This document shows, one piece after another, positions 45,225 through 57,703 of a stretch of DNA of 64,000 nt (position 1 is the first letter of the stretch; the number at the start of each line of letters is the position of its first letter). The notes under the pieces are model-generated. The model worked only from the letters and a program-made list of their open reading frames with translations, was not told where the DNA came from and did no database searches. The position numbers and the translations under genes are program-made. The stretch comes from Gonatopus flavifemur (taxonomy: Eukaryota; Arthropoda; Insecta; Hymenoptera; Dryinidae): positions 48,772,001 through 48,836,000 of the forward strand of contig JAFFJZ010000004.1 of assembly GCA_018340375.1 (NCBI GenBank). The letters are read 5' to 3'.

Positions 45225-45290
45225 TACTTTGCTTGTTTCATGAATACAAAATCTACCCTAAAAGGACACGAGCCGAATAGATCGATTTTT

Positions 45291-45521
45291 CCCAAGAGAA
45301 CACGAAGTTCCAAAGAAGGTTCAATAGAGGTTCATTGTACGTAAGGCCATTCGATGGTCCACTGGACGTTCCCTGGACGTCAAAGTACGTATAATGAACC
45401 TAAATTCCACCTAGAAGCTCTGTGTTCTCTTAGGGTTTGATAAATTCATTAAACCTTCAAATGTCCATAGCTTCATTGCACGTCTAATAAAGGTTTATCG
45501 AACATTGGTGTTCTCTTGGGG
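45291..45521. mobile_element. 231-bp MITE (CCCAAGAGAACAC ends)
   Basis: The ends CCCAAGAGAACACGAAG and GGTGTTCTCTTGGGG are inverted. A second CTGTGTTCTCTTAGGG lies inside near 45420, so it may be compound. TA follows the right end. Confidence 0.65.
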
Positions 45522-45858
45522 TAAGAATGACTTTAATCACACATCATTTTGAACACAAATTTCTACAACATGTACAACATGGTGGAAAACAAGATGAAAT
45601 AAAAGTATAAAAATTAATGATTACGAATGGAATATGATGTTTGGATTCAAAACTAGATACAAAAAAATTTATGAAATTTTCATGAGATCCAAGAAATTTG
45701 ATGAATTTTGAGACAAACATTGTTTCCTCATAAAATTTATTTTATTTCTCGTTGATGATATTTTTCCATTCTGTGTGCTCAAATCATTGAATAAATACAT
45801 AAAAAAAAATGTAGCGAAGCACAAGTGTTGGTATTCCTGTGAATTACGTTCCCAGCTC
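45522..45858. other. Unassigned
   Basis: Sequence outside the left end of the large hAT element; nothing recognised. Confidence 0.35.
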
Positions 45859-46113
45859 GATTCGGCTAGGGGTGCACGAGACGATATTCTCGCCGATACT
45901 TTGAAGGTATCGTCTCGATCTCGAGAAATACGGTTAGACGTGAGTATCGTCTCGGTATCGCCTGCCACAGTATCGGTATCGTCTAGTATTGCTGATTAAA
46001 AAAAAAAAACAGTACTTCACTCTCATATTCTGGGATATCAGACAAAAAACAGAGAAAACCGATACTCCAGAGTACGAAACCAAAGTTTTGGAACATGAGC
46101 CTGATCATATATA

Positions 46114-46955
46114 CACGGAGAGAAATGGATTCTAAGGGGTATAAGAAATATTCTAAAGGTTAGAATATTTTATACTAAGTATGAGGAAAAGTATCTAGAT
46201 TCTAACCACAAGTATCCATTTATTATAAAGATGTTTGTTTGGAGGTAGTAAATGGATCTGTTAACCAGTAATATATAATTATATTAACAGCAAGGAGAAA
46301 AGTTAGTTCCCATTATAATCCAGGATTCTTACAACTACTATCTCTAGATACTTGGAGTAAGAAAACAATATTGTGGAAAAAATATACTTCCCGAGACGTG
46401 AACCCGGGCTGGTAGCGTCGTAGCCGGTCACCTTAACCGCTCAGCTGCCGAGACTAGCTTGCAGAGGGATGAATTATAGCGGTACTTGGAGAACCTCAGA
46501 TCTTCAAAATGTTCGTATCCCGAGAAACTTCATAGTTGTTTACTTGATTTTCATTGAAAATGGAGATCATAATGAATAATGAAAGATTATTGTTCATCAT
46601 AACTATGTATTTTGTTGGTCTTTATAATATTACTGTTGAATTTTCCGTTCCATAACTGCAAGTAGCTGAGATTCTTATGATTAAAGTACGGATTCTAATG
46701 ATAAGTACATATTTTCATTGTCGATATAATACTGTTCTCAAAATCTCCATTTCATCACTGCAAGTAACAGAGATTCTTATGATCAAAATACGGATTTTAA
46801 TAGTAAGTATATTATTCTCATAATACATACAGTTTAACCGTAAGAATCTCGTATTTTAGCACTAAGGAAATAGTTAATACCTCTAAGCATACAGATATTA
46901 ACAGTTAGTATCCACATTTGTACAATACGATTTGTATAATCCAGTCCTCTCCGTG
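46114..46955. mobile_element. 842-bp non-autonomous element (CACGGAGAG ends)
   Basis: The ends CACGGAGAGAAATGG and CCAGTCCTCTCCGTG are flanked by TA (46112-46113 and 46956-46957). The interior has repeated GAGATTCTTATGAT words and a tRNA-like block. Confidence 0.75.
46388..46462 (-). other. tRNA-like block (Ser/Leu-like 5' half)
   Basis: On the minus strand GGCAGCTGAGCGGTTAAGG is a good A-box and CCCGGGTTCACGTCTCGGG a good T-arm with B-box. No full cloverleaf is evident; probably a SINE head or tRNA pseudogene. Confidence 0.5.
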
Positions 46956-47380
46956 TAATCATTTCACTCAGCAGTAGGATCTCCATCTCAATTAAGAACT
47001 CTGCAATTTTACAAGAAGAGTATAGAACTTCAAGAAATATTGAAGTTGAAAGTAAATTCTCTAATACAAACATTCTGTCGGAATTCATTGAGGAGATAAC
47101 AGCATTCGAACGATTCGAGCAAATATTTTGTCTGTGCTTATGAAACATTCTGAAACAGTCAGGACATAATCTTTGATAGTTTATGTAATGAGTTGCAGAG
47201 CCCAAATTTCTGATTCTTGAAAAAAAATTCTATTTTCCCGACTGAAAAAAAAATGTTCTTTCGGAATTTGAAATTCAAGCTGTGAACTGCAATAGGTAAA
47301 GTAACAGAGGATATTTCTTGAAAATTTCGGACTGCAGTCATTTGAAACATTACGAATGATTTATGAAACAACATGTTTTA

Positions 47381-47599
47381 TCCCACACAGCTCAGGCATG
47401 TCCCAAATGAACTCCCCTTATGTCGGGTCCGAAAGAATTCATAAAGGATTCTTGAGAATTCTTTAAGAATTCTTTTTGAATTCCAGGGATTCATAAAGAA
47501 ATATTTCTGAACTGTCATAATGGGGACTCTTAAAGAATCCCACAATGAATTCATGAAGAATTCTTTATGAATACATCGGGACCAGCGTGCTATGTGGGA
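47381..47599. mobile_element. 219-bp MITE (TCCCACACAGC ends)
   Basis: The ends TCCCACACAGC and GCTATGTGGGA are flanked by TA (47379-47380 and 47600-47601). Many GAATTCTTTAAGAATTC-like words lie inside. Confidence 0.8.
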
Positions 47600-47601
47600 T
47601 A

Positions 47602-48815
47602 AATTGACTCCGGAAAAATCTCACAGACAAAATATTTACGCGAATGGTACGCTTGAATGTTCTTGAGACCACAGTTGAATTTTCGCTGAGAGCAGAACTC
47701 AAACAGCCCAACAATTCAGAAAAAATTCATAATGAATTTATTTAGAACCATAAGAATTCAAAATGGATACATTATGAACTCTTTCTGAACTGTTGTATTG
47801 TGAGAGGGGATATTCACCCGATAATACTGGGATATCATCTGCGGTTTTCGTGACATATTGCGTTCAGTCAAATAATTACCAAAGTTACCATCGAAGCATG
47901 TGTTTTTCAAAAAAAATACTCGAAACTGATTTCATAAGCAAATCCGAAATTTTCAGTGATGATTTTTTGAAACTTTATCTACATAAGTTCCTGGTTAAAG
48001 AAATTCATTGAGTCCAGCATAATGAAATTCCATGTGATTTGGCTAAAATATTGTCCGAGATTCATTGAAATTTGATAACAATTCGTTGAAAAAGCTTATA
48101 GAACTGACCAAATCTCATTTACGGATGATCAGATGAGATTTAACCAGACCTTTATTCAATTTCAGTGAGATTTGACGAGTTTCAGTGGGCCTTCTTGACC
48201 AGGTATCTGTATTAAACCTCAATTTCCAATTTCGGAAAATTTTTCCGAAAAACAAAGTCCAGGTTTCATATAAATGTAGATAAGATTCCAAAGAATCATT
48301 CCTGAAAATTCCAGATTTTTTAATGAATTCAGTTTCGGCTATTTTACTACAAAAAACCGTGCTCAGATAGTATAGTTCTAGTATCCTTTCACACGTGCGT
48401 GAATGTATAATAAATTCCATTTTTCATCAGTCTTGAAATCCGTCAACACTGTCAGAAAAATTCTGACATCTTATATTCCTGCATCCGAAATCCACCTCAA
48501 GTTCCAACAAAACTTTTTCCCCCGTGAATCTGTTGACGAAAACAATTTTCACCAATCTTTAGTTTGACTTGCTTCATCTGCAATATGAAGATTTTTTCTT
48601 TATTTCCATTTAGATATTCTTTTAATCAGAGTAGCAAGTTTATTTTGAAATTGGCGAAGCTTTTTGACATTTCATCACAATCATTTTATTCCTTCAAACG
48701 TTGTTTCAACGTGCCGTATTAAATGTTTATTGAGATATTTTGTTCAGAATTATAACTTATGAATCTATTGATTAGACAATTAAATAAAATCTTCACAAGT
48801 TTCAAACAACAGTGA
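47602..48815. other. Non-coding; one inverted repeat
   Basis: 47910-47995 is mirrored at 48245-48345 (ATCTACATAAGTTCCTGG against CCAGGTTTCATATAAATGTAGAT). No gene is visible. The sequence belongs to the 5' region of the hAT element. Confidence 0.45.
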
Positions 48816-49594
48816 ATGCTATTGTTCAGATTCAATACCAAACTTATATTTTTACTTGAAGATATGGAAAAGTTGGGCATTCGTTACTTGCGGTACGGGT
48901 CTGCGAGTGCACACAAACACTGTCGTTTACGTTATTCGTGTTTCATCTATTTGCCGCACGCTGAAACTTCTAGTAGAGCGTTGCACGTGTGTACTGTTAT
49001 TGTATCAGAGTTGTACTCAGTTAACTGCGGAACCTAGAGCAAAGTTTTTTCATAGATTTTCAATCCTGAAAATATGAAGAGAAATAAAGCAGATCAAGCA
49101 TCTACTTCTAAAAAATGTCAAGTCAAGAAGGTAGTTTCTGGTGAGGTTAGGTCAGTGGAAGAAAACGAATATGACATAGAAATTGAAAATGAACCATCAT
49201 CAGAAACAAATGAAGAAAAAATAATGCAGGATAAATCTCAGAGTGATTATAAAACATACTTTGAATATATTAAAAGAGACAATGACAAACTTGGTATTTG
49301 TCTTCTATGTGAAAAAGAAATTAAAATGAAAAGCAGGAATACCAGTGGATTGAAAAAACATTTGCACATTCATCACCCCAGAGAATACACTATATGTTTC
49401 GGAGATGCATGTGAGAATCAAAACAGTCCATCGCAAAAAACATTGGATGAAATGAAGGTACTTTCAAATGTAAGTACGGCAAATTTGAAAGTATATGTTA
49501 GGAGATTCGCAGAAAAATAATTTTACCCGAACTTGATGTACATTAGTGCGTAGTTAGAAAAGTATAAATGAATTATATTGAATGCAAATAAAAC

Positions 49595-50048
49595 TGTTCT
49601 TGTTCAATTGCTTGCGTGAATAATTGTTTTGATACATGTGGTTGCAAATATTCGAAATTTCAAACATCTTCGTCCTCGTGAATTATGATAGAAGAACCGC
49701 ATAATAAGCTGCAGATAACATTGTTATGCATTTTGATGTGAATTTTTCATGGGAAACTATTGAAATTAAACGACCGATTGAATATATAAACCTTCGAGTT
49801 TATTTGATTTGCGTTGCATGGAAGACACAACGGTTATACAGAACGCCATGTTGGCATAAAAGCGGTACAGTACCTTGTGAAAAACAAGTTAATGGAGAGA
49901 GGCGCTCTCATCAGCACACACATGTTCACCCCGCTCGGTTTACAATACGCAAGCGCACACGAAGTTCAGAAACGCACGCAAAGTATCTAGGCTCTCGTTA
50001 TCCCATCTAACGGGTGTCAATCCAATTACACTCAGATCACTTTTAACA
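49595..50048 (-). repeat. Copia 3' LTR, 454 bp
   Basis: On the minus strand it starts TGTTAAAAGTGATCTGAGTG after the polypurine tract and ends CAAGAACA at the target duplication. Confidence 0.85.
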
Positions 50049-50196
50049 CTCCCACTTTGGATTGATAACCGAAATGGGTTCCTTTTTCAAAAACAAAAAC
50101 ACTCATTGCCCAGCGCCCTTTGTATATATATATGTATATATAAATATGTAAATTTGTAACAAAAATAAATTTTTTCTTTAAAAACACAAATAAGTT

Positions 50197-52078
50197 TCAT
50201 TCTAAACAATGAATTAAATAATCTCTAAAATATTCAAACCTAATCTCATTCAGTGGTTTCGTGAATATATCGGCTATTTGTTGTTCAGTTCCCATATACT
50301 CTGAACCAAAATCCCCTTTTTCAAACAATCTCTTATAAAATGATATCTATATGTTTAGTACGCTTATGGTACTCAGGATTTTCAATTAATCTAATTGCGC
50401 TTTGATTATCTATATGTAACGTGGGTTTTTGAGTATTTCCAACTAAATCTTTCAGAAGCCCAGTCATCCAGATTAAATCTTCAACAGGTTCGCTAGCTGC
50501 TATATATTCTGATTCTGTGGTCGACAAAGCAACCAACTTCCGTTTACTCGAACCCCATGATACGGGTGCATTGCCAAGTTTCAACACAAAACCAGTCGTA
50601 GATTTTCTAGTTGCTTTATCGCCCGCAAAGTCTGCGTCACTGTAAGCCTCTAAACTAGAAATATTTGACCCAACTTCAAAAAGAATACCGTAGTTCATAG
50701 AACCCTTTAAATATTTCAAAATTCTTTTCACCGCTTGCCAGTGAACCTTTTTCGGTGACTCAGCGTATTGACTAGCTACACTGACCGCGTAGGCTATATC
50801 TGGTCTTGTGACCATGGCCAGATATAAGGGGCTTCCAATAGCCTCCTTATAAGGCACGTTCAGGAGACCTTTTTGATCACCGAATTCTTTGAGGCTCAGA
50901 TCTTGGTGTTGATCCGTCGGGATAGCGACTGGGTTTGCCGCCACCATTTTAAATCTTTCAAAGACCCTCTCCGTGTATTGAGCCTGGTGAATGAATATTG
51001 ATCCATCCTTTCGTCTCTCAATTTGTATACCTAAAAACATGTGTAAGGGTGCTATTATGATTTTCAAATTTACCAACATGTGCTGCATCAAATCTCGGCC
51101 TTTTTCCTCGCTAGTGGAAGCAACAACTCCATCATCTATGTAGATTGCCAAAATTAAAGTTCTTTTTTCATCATGGCTGACGAAGACGCAAGGATCCGCG
51201 CTGGTTGGTTCCAAATTAAAACATCTCAGGCTTTCAACAAACTTTTTGTTCCAGCATCGAGCGGACTGCTTAAGACCGTACAGCGATTTCCGCAATCGGC
51301 AAACTTTTCTGGTTCCGTCATCGAAACCCTGTGGTTGTTCCATGTAAACTACTTCTTCCAAGTCACCATGCAGGAACGCCGTCCTTACGTCGAACTGAGA
51401 TGTAAACATTTTCTCACTCGCTGCCATAGCCAGGCTAGTCTTAATTGAAGGAAATTTTGCTACTGGACTAAAGGTTTCGTGGTAGTCGACGCCGTATTTC
51501 TGAGAAAAACCTTTCACCACGAGTCTGGCTCGATATCTGGAGGAGGATTCTTTTGTTGCTGGTTTCAGTTTGTACACCCAGCGATTCGACAATACTTCCG
51601 CATCCTGCAGAGGCTCTACCAAGTCCCAGGTTTTATTCTGATACAAAGCATGCATCTCTTCTCGCATCGCCTGCAACCAGCTTTGTCTTTCTTCTCCTTG
51701 AGTAGCTTCTCGAAAACTTGTAGGTTGGCAATCCGAGACAAACAAATTTTCAATATCCAAGTGAAAATCCTCTAAATGACCTGGTCTATTTATATTTCGC
51801 CTATTACGCAGCTGGTATCTCCTTGGAGGATTTTCCGGTTCGGGCCCCCTTTCTTCTTCCGACGATTCACGGTCATCTTGAACAATAGGTTGATCGAAGT
51901 TTTCCTCTTCGGGCAATATTTCATCATCCTCCGGGATTCCTTGAATATCTTGTTGTTGCTGTAACTCTTCTTTGTTTCCTTGTACAGCCTCTAGGTCTGT
52001 CTCTTCTCCATATACCTTAAAAATTTCGACGATGACATCTTGGATTTCCTTTTTGTAATCTCCTTTTGACTCATTTTT
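50197..52078 (-). pseudogene. Copia reverse transcriptase-RNase H region
   Basis: Starts within a linker after the integrase (NESKGDYKKEIQDV..), in a different frame from the upstream part because of a frameshift in an A-run near 52078. RT blocks: ETFSPVAKFPSIKTSLAMAA, QFDVRTAFLHGDLEE, SLYGLKQSARCWNKKF and the active-site IYIDDGVVAS. RNase H blocks: YSDADFAGDKATRKSTTGF, ALSTTESEYIAAS and LHIDNQSAIRLI. A small deletion after TKHIDI shifts the frame again near 50335; the natural end (GTEQQIADIFTKPL .. stop at ~50197) follows. Confidence 0.93.
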
Positions 52079-52133
52079 TCCCTGATGGAAGATTACTTAC
52101 CCTATGTTTCTCGACGGAATTGGTTTCTTTGAG

Positions 52134-53690
52134 TCAGACACGATAAGCTCTCGTCACTTCATCGTAACCGACGAACAAACCTTTCTTCGCTTTAGCATCC
52201 CATTTGAGACGTTTTACTGCAGGAATATGTACATACACTGATGTGCCAAAAATCTCCGAATTCATCAGGCTCGGTCGCTTGTCGTACCACAACTCGTAGG
52301 GGGTTTTCCCCGGTACACTGCTGGTCTCCGTTCGATTAAAGACATACACCACAGTGTTGACGGCCTCAGCCCATAGATCCTTTGGTAAATGCTTTGCATG
52401 CAGCACAGACCGTGCTAACTCGATTACAGTTCGATTTTGCCTCTCTATAGACCCACTTTGTTGCGGTGTGTAGGGTGCACTCTTTTCATGCCTGATTCCA
52501 CGATGTGACATAAGAGACTCCATTCTCTTGTTTATGAATTCAGATCCATTGTCTGATCTGGAAGTCTTAGTATCCCTGCCAAAGAGAGTTTTGAATTGAG
52601 TCAAAAAGTATTCGAAATTTTCCGCTACTTCGCTCTTCTGCTTCAGAAAGAAAGCCTGCAAGTAGTGAGAATAATCATCTTTCAACAAGAAAAGGTATTT
52701 GGATTCACCAATAGACGGACTCTCCATTGGTCCACAAAGATCTCCATGCACTAGCTCTCCTGGTTCATGAGTTCTGGTTGTACTCGATCGGAATGGTTTT
52801 TGATGCATTTTCCCAACGACGCAAGCTTCGCAGAAAAAATTCTCGTTCGGATCAAATTTAATTCCCATTTTCTTCAAAACCATTTTCACGTGCGTTATTG
52901 ATTGATGAGCTAAGCGTTCGTGCCAGATCTTTAGCGTTGTTAACTCTTCTCCCACATTCGCAGAGAAGTGCTGTTTCTCATCAGTCAGAGCCTTGCATTT
53001 CATACGGAAAAGATTTTCCTCTCTCACTCCCACTGCAGCTATGCATCCTTTTCTCTCAAAAGAACAATTCAAAATATCGGAAACCAATTTAAAACCTTTA
53101 TCTAGAACAGACGATTGAGAAAAAAGATTATATTTTAGATTTGGTACATATAACACATTCTCCAAATATTTTTTGTTCCATTTTTCACCATCATAGGCAA
53201 GTACGTCGATGTTCCCTTTGCCTACGGCTTTGATGATTCGACCGTTCCCCAATTGCACTGGAATCGGTTCAATTAAATTCTCATAAAATGAAAACCAAGC
53301 TTTGTTTGCAGACATATGTCTACTCGCACCAGAGTCTAAAGACCATTTATCCGATTTTTCACTCATATTTGCAACCGTAACAGTCAATATTTCACTTAAA
53401 AGTGCTTCATCCGAAAAGTCTTGTCTTCGAGTTTTGTTTGTAAAAGCCTTCGATTGAGAACTATTACTTCTACACGTACTTTGCCAATGACCCGGCTTAC
53501 CGCATTTAAAACAATTTCCTGTCTTTCTTATTGACTTTGAACCGTGTCCTTTCGTGAAATTGTTTTTGTTCGTTGTCTGAGCTCGTGAGGCACTGTTACT
53601 CGTTCCTTCATTGGAAACATTTCTCATTTCTTCCAAAGACAATCCATTTATTAAATTTTCTAACGTTCTATCATCTGGATTTGTTAATTC
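52134..53690 (-). pseudogene. Copia nucleocapsid-protease-integrase region
   Basis: In order: gag tail WELTNPDDRTLENLINGLSL, zinc knuckle CFKCGKPGHWQSTC, protease WSLDSGASRHMSA, integrase HHCC-type WHERLAHQ..CEACVVGK, and core VHGDLCGP, RSDNGSEF and QQSGSIERQNRT (35 residues between the second Asp and Glu). It ends at a TGA (52134-52136) after GYDEVTRAYRV, where the frame would otherwise continue (LKETNSVEKHRVSN..). Confidence 0.93.
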
Positions 53691-53956
53691 CCAAGTGATA
53701 ACGAAATATTGAAGAGAAGACGGGAGGTCATTAAAATTTTTGTCATTATCATTTCATCTGATATTGGTTCTCCTAATGCGTTCAATCTGAAAGCTATATC
53801 TTTTATTTTCGAAAAGTATGTGGCAAAATCCTCAGATTTTTCTTTGTTTATTGCATACCACTGTTGCTGTAACAAGTGTATCGATATATCGTTCTTCTTT
53901 TCGAATGAATTATTTAATTTTTGCCATATTTCACGAGCGGACTTGCAATTTATCTG
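53691..53956 (-). pseudogene. Copia gag fragment
   Basis: The minus strand reads RAQINCKSAREIWQKLNN, LLQQQWYAINKEKSEDFATY and IKDIAFRLNALGEPISDEM. A missing base after KILM shifts the frame before LPSSLQYFVIT. The true gag N-terminus, primer-binding site and most of the 5' LTR are absent. Confidence 0.85.
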
Positions 53957-54015
53957 GGCTCTCGTTATCCCATCTAACGGGAGTCAATCCAATCACACTC
54001 GGATTACTTTCAACA
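53957..54015 (-). repeat. Copia 5' LTR remnant
   Basis: The first ~59 bp of the LTR (TGTTGAAAGTAATCCGAGTG.. to AACGAGAGC) match the 3' LTR start. The breakpoint to gag lies in a short shared word (GAGAGCC.AGAT), suggesting a microhomology deletion. Confidence 0.85.
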
Positions 54016-56463
54016 GAAACGCATAAAAGTTCTTTGCATTATCGATACATATATTGCTCATATGGTTTCCCAGATAAATTTCTTCCAATATAGATAATTC
54101 CAAATAACTTTGAAGCGCGATTGTTATTAGAATTTCATAACATTGAATCTATAATACCAATGCAAGAAGATAATTCAATGAATGTTGTTTTCTTGTACTT
54201 TTCACTGCTAAAGTGATTCAAAATATTCTTGCAAAAATTTTGTCACAATACTTCATGAATTATCATTAAACAGGAAATATCGAAGTTTATGCAAACACTC
54301 AAATGTTCATAAAAACTACTCTCAATATAGACATACTTTTTTCCTCTGTATTGAGAATCATTTACGTCATGTTATTCAGAGTATCTATTTCTTTTTCGCG
54401 AAGGCAATGCGAAAGTAACCAGAGAAAGATGAATACTTCGAATCGCGTGATGTAATATTTGGATGATCCTTTAATGTTTTCAAATGTTTTAGATTTTTTC
54501 TAATGTCATTATTCCTTATGTTTCTGAAAGTTTTTCCTCATATCACGTGTGCAACTGAACACTATATGAATACACATGTATCTCATATTCCACCATAAAT
54601 TTGAAAAAATCGTATTTTCATATAGGCCACTGATTGAGTTTTAGATTTTACTGATGCAATTTGAATTTTTCTCTTATCCAATATCAAAACTTGATCTATT
54701 CTCAAAATTCATCCAGAACTTCGTTTTTTTTAGTGTTCTGAAAAGAATGTGGACAAGGACAGATTACTTGTGATGTGGTTGGCTTATAAAAATTTACCGC
54801 TTTCATTTTTTGACGATGCATCGACTCAAAAATTTTTCAAAGTTTTAAATCCACATACAAAACTACCACTACAGAATTCGATGAGAGGAAAAGTAATAGC
54901 GGAATTCCCTAAAATGCAGAATAATTTGAAAAAAATATTGAATGAAAATACTTCCAAATTTTCTTTCACGGTTGATGGATGGACATCTGCTAGTTTCACA
55001 TCATTTTATGGCATAACTGTGCATTTTATTGATAAAAATTGGAATTTTCAATCGACTGCTTTAGATTTAGTTGCAGCTGAAGGGGAACATAAAGGCTTGG
55101 ATATTGCAAATATGTTTTTCGAAACATTGAAGAATTATGGGATTCTCAGCCAGATACAAGGAATAACATTGGATAATGCATCAGCGAACATGAAATTTAT
55201 TCACGAACTTGCTGACTTGATGCGTGCAGAAGGATTGAATTCAGTTCAGAAGATCAGCACTTCAGATGCTTCGCGCATATAATTAATCTAGCAGTCCAAG
55301 ATATTTTGAAATTGATTAAAGTAGATATTGACGTTCACACGCAGTTTACAAATTCTAACACAGATGATAGTGATGATATAGATTCAGAATACGATATTGA
55401 CAATCAAGGAAAGGAAGTGTGTTCAAAAGCTATGTATAATATTACAAACACCATTGAAAGAATTAGAAATTCTGAGATCTTAATCAATAGATTAAAAAGT
55501 TTCTGTACAGCAGCAAATATTGAATATGTTGAACCTATTCTAGATGTAAGGACCCGTTGGAATAGCACGTATGAAATTATGAGGATGGCTATCAGATTGG
55601 AATGTGCGCTGAAAATGTTGTGGGATACTGACGATAATTTGAGAATTTTCAAAATTAATGATGATGACTGGGAAATCATACAAAAAATTACGAATTTTCT
55701 AAGACATTTCCAACATATTTCAACCATAATTTGCGGGGGAAAATGTATTACATTGCCCACAGTAATTGTTGCTTCCAATATGTAAATTGATAAAATAGAA
55801 TTCGTAGCTCATGATTTAGATAATAAGAATGATCGAAATGAAGTTGATGAAATCCTTTTACTAGCGTTTCAAGCAGGACGTGACAAATTGATTAAGCATT
55901 ATGACAAGTGTAATTGGATCTACTGTATGGCATTAATATTGAACCCACGCCATAAAATTGAAAGTTTTGAAGCCACGGATTGGGGACGAAATTTGGAAAC
56001 ATCCAGTATTACTAAATTTGAAGGAGTGTATAAAAATAATTATCACGTGGAAAATTGTAATGTTTCCTCTATTCTTTCCCTTGACAACAGGTCCAAGAGT
56101 GAAATCGATGATGATGCCATAGATTTGAATGCAATCTATCTTCAATCAAATTCTGCTTCAAATATTATGTGGAGGAAAGAAATTGATGAATATATGAATT
56201 TACCAAGAGCTTTGGCAGATACGAATATTTTAGAGTGGTGGAAAAGTGACGCAGAATCATTCCCAACATTATTTCGTATGGCAAGAGATTTACTCAGTCC
56301 ACTTTCATCATCAGTTCCTGTAGAACGAATGTTTTCCAGAGCAGCATTATTGGTTAGAAAACATAGGACTAAGCTGAAAGATGATTTAGTTAGAAAACTT
56401 TTGTGCATTGATTGTTGGACACGATCTAGCTTGAAATTGGAAATCTGTGAAGTCGATTTGTAA

Positions 56464-57060
56464 AACTTGAACGTAATAGATTCAATTTGTTTATAAACTT
56501 GATTCTCAAAAATTGTTCCACAATACACTGGAAGAAATCACAAAACTGTAACAAAACGAACCTAGATGAAAATAATCCCTTTTGTGCAAAACAAATATTC
56601 CAATCATTCGATTACATTTTTATGAAGAAAAAAATACTCCAAATATGTGACTGTAAATGTACATTTACATGCCGAATGAATGAATGAACGTTTCAACTAA
56701 CTTCATTACAATTTATGAAGTCAGGTCATGCCACCTGAGATATTTTATTCACCGTATAAAATAAGATTCAAACATGTTATTCTATGGAACAAATAATCGC
56801 AAAGCATGAAGTATTTGATATACTTATGAAATGTGTACACCGCATCATTCTCATGCATATGATATGCATGAAATATTTGAAAATAAGACTATGTACATAT
56901 CATACATTTAGGACAGACATACGCCTGTTTATGAAGATAAATTTTATCACGTCTATCATGTAATACTTCTGTTCCATTATTTCCAAATAAAGAAAAATCA
57001 ACACTATTGATAGTATTTTTAGGTATCAGATTTTCATTTTCAATTTCCCTCTAATTCCAA
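56464..57060. other. 3' region of the hAT element
   Basis: Non-coding sequence between the transposase stop and the GTATCGTCTCG-rich end. A poly(A)-signal-like AATAAA-type word is near 56985 (CCAAATAAAG). Confidence 0.4.
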
Positions 57061-57243
57061 ACTGATACCGATGTTAACCTGGTGCTTTTGGGCATCGCCA
57101 CTATCGACGATATTCTCGAGTATCGAAGGTCTGGTCTCGGTATCGTCTGAATTCCAAATTGAGAGTATCGTCTCGGTATCGTCTCGTGATGTCGAGACGA
57201 TACCGATACTGGTCTCGTAGTCTCGTGCACCCCTAGATTCAGT

Positions 57244-57700
57244 GTGACCGTTTTTAGTATTTTACTTACTAAATTAGTATATTTTCGTCAATGCGAAATA
57301 ATTTAGTATAATTTTAGGATATTTTTTGATTTTAGTATTTTATAGTACAATTATATGAAAAATTGTTTGTTTCTAGTACATTTTAGTATTATTTCTTGGT
57401 TACAAGTGGGTAAAACCTTCACAAAATGCGCAGGGCCCATAAACTCCATAGAACGCTCTGTACAACTGTTTGTAACGCTCTAAGCGTGATGCATCAGAAG
57501 TATTTCACACATATATAATCAACACCGTGACACATGTTTCCAAGAGCTCTCCCATTGGTTTGAAAACTTCATATTTCCTCTACTCCCTACTTGGGGCGCT
57601 TCAAATAGTTCCACCGAGTCTCCTATTGAGTTATGGGTCTTGAGATCACCTCTGACTCTATGAAAAATCAGCTTCACGTTCATGTTTACTTGTGTAAATC
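57244..57700. other. TTAGTATTTTA-rich stretch and spacer
   Basis: 57250-57400 repeats TTTTAGTATTTTA words. No gene. The rest is unassigned. Confidence 0.4.
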
Positions 57701-57703
57701 AAC

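Larger units (their letters stand above)
49595..54015 (-). mobile_element. Copia-type LTR retrotransposon, 5'-deleted
   Basis: Minus-strand element in the intron of the hAT gene. The 3' LTR is 49595-50048 (454 bp, TGTT..AACA). Of the 5' LTR only about the first 59 bp remain (53957-54015), joined directly to gag sequence. The flanks AAAAC (49590-49594) and GAAAC (54016-54020) are a 5-bp duplication with one change. A purine tract AAAGTGGGAG (minus strand, 50058-50049) precedes the 3' LTR. Coding order gag-protease-integrase-RT-RNase H is the Copia order. Confidence 0.92.
49074..56463 (+). pseudogene. hAT transposase, two exons, BED zinc finger
   Basis: Exon 1 (49074-49469) encodes an acidic N-terminus and a BED-type finger (YFEYIKRDN..CLLCEK..TSGLKKHLHIHH). 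It ends in phase at a GTAAGT donor. Exon 2 (54734-56463) starts in the same phase after TTTTTTTTAG. Core blocks: FTVDGWTSASF, GITLDNASANMKF, RCFAHIINLAVQD, DVRTRWNSTYEIM, and the dimerisation motif SSSVPVERMFSRAALLVRKHRTKL. Two lesions: a one-base frameshift near 55248 just before DQHFRCFAH, and a TAA after VASNM at 55782-55784. The 5.26-kb intron hosts a Copia element, so the insertion itself spares the coding frame. Confidence 0.92.
45867..57235 (+). mobile_element. 11.4-kb hAT element with nested insertions
   Basis: The ends TAGGGGTGCACGAGACGATA and the mirror of TCTCGTGCACCCCTA are typical hAT termini. Flanks GATTCGGC (45859-45866) and GATTCAGT (57236-57243) are an 8-bp duplication with two changes. 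GTATCGTCTCGGTATCG words are dense inside both ends. It carries its own two-exon transposase gene, a Copia element in the intron, and two MITEs on the left. Confidence 0.9.

Noticed and set aside
50333..53642. Two separate host-like genes encoding RT and integrase
   Set aside because: They are parts of one Copia gag-pol, separated by a TGA and a frameshift, bounded by LTR sequence and a 5-bp duplication.
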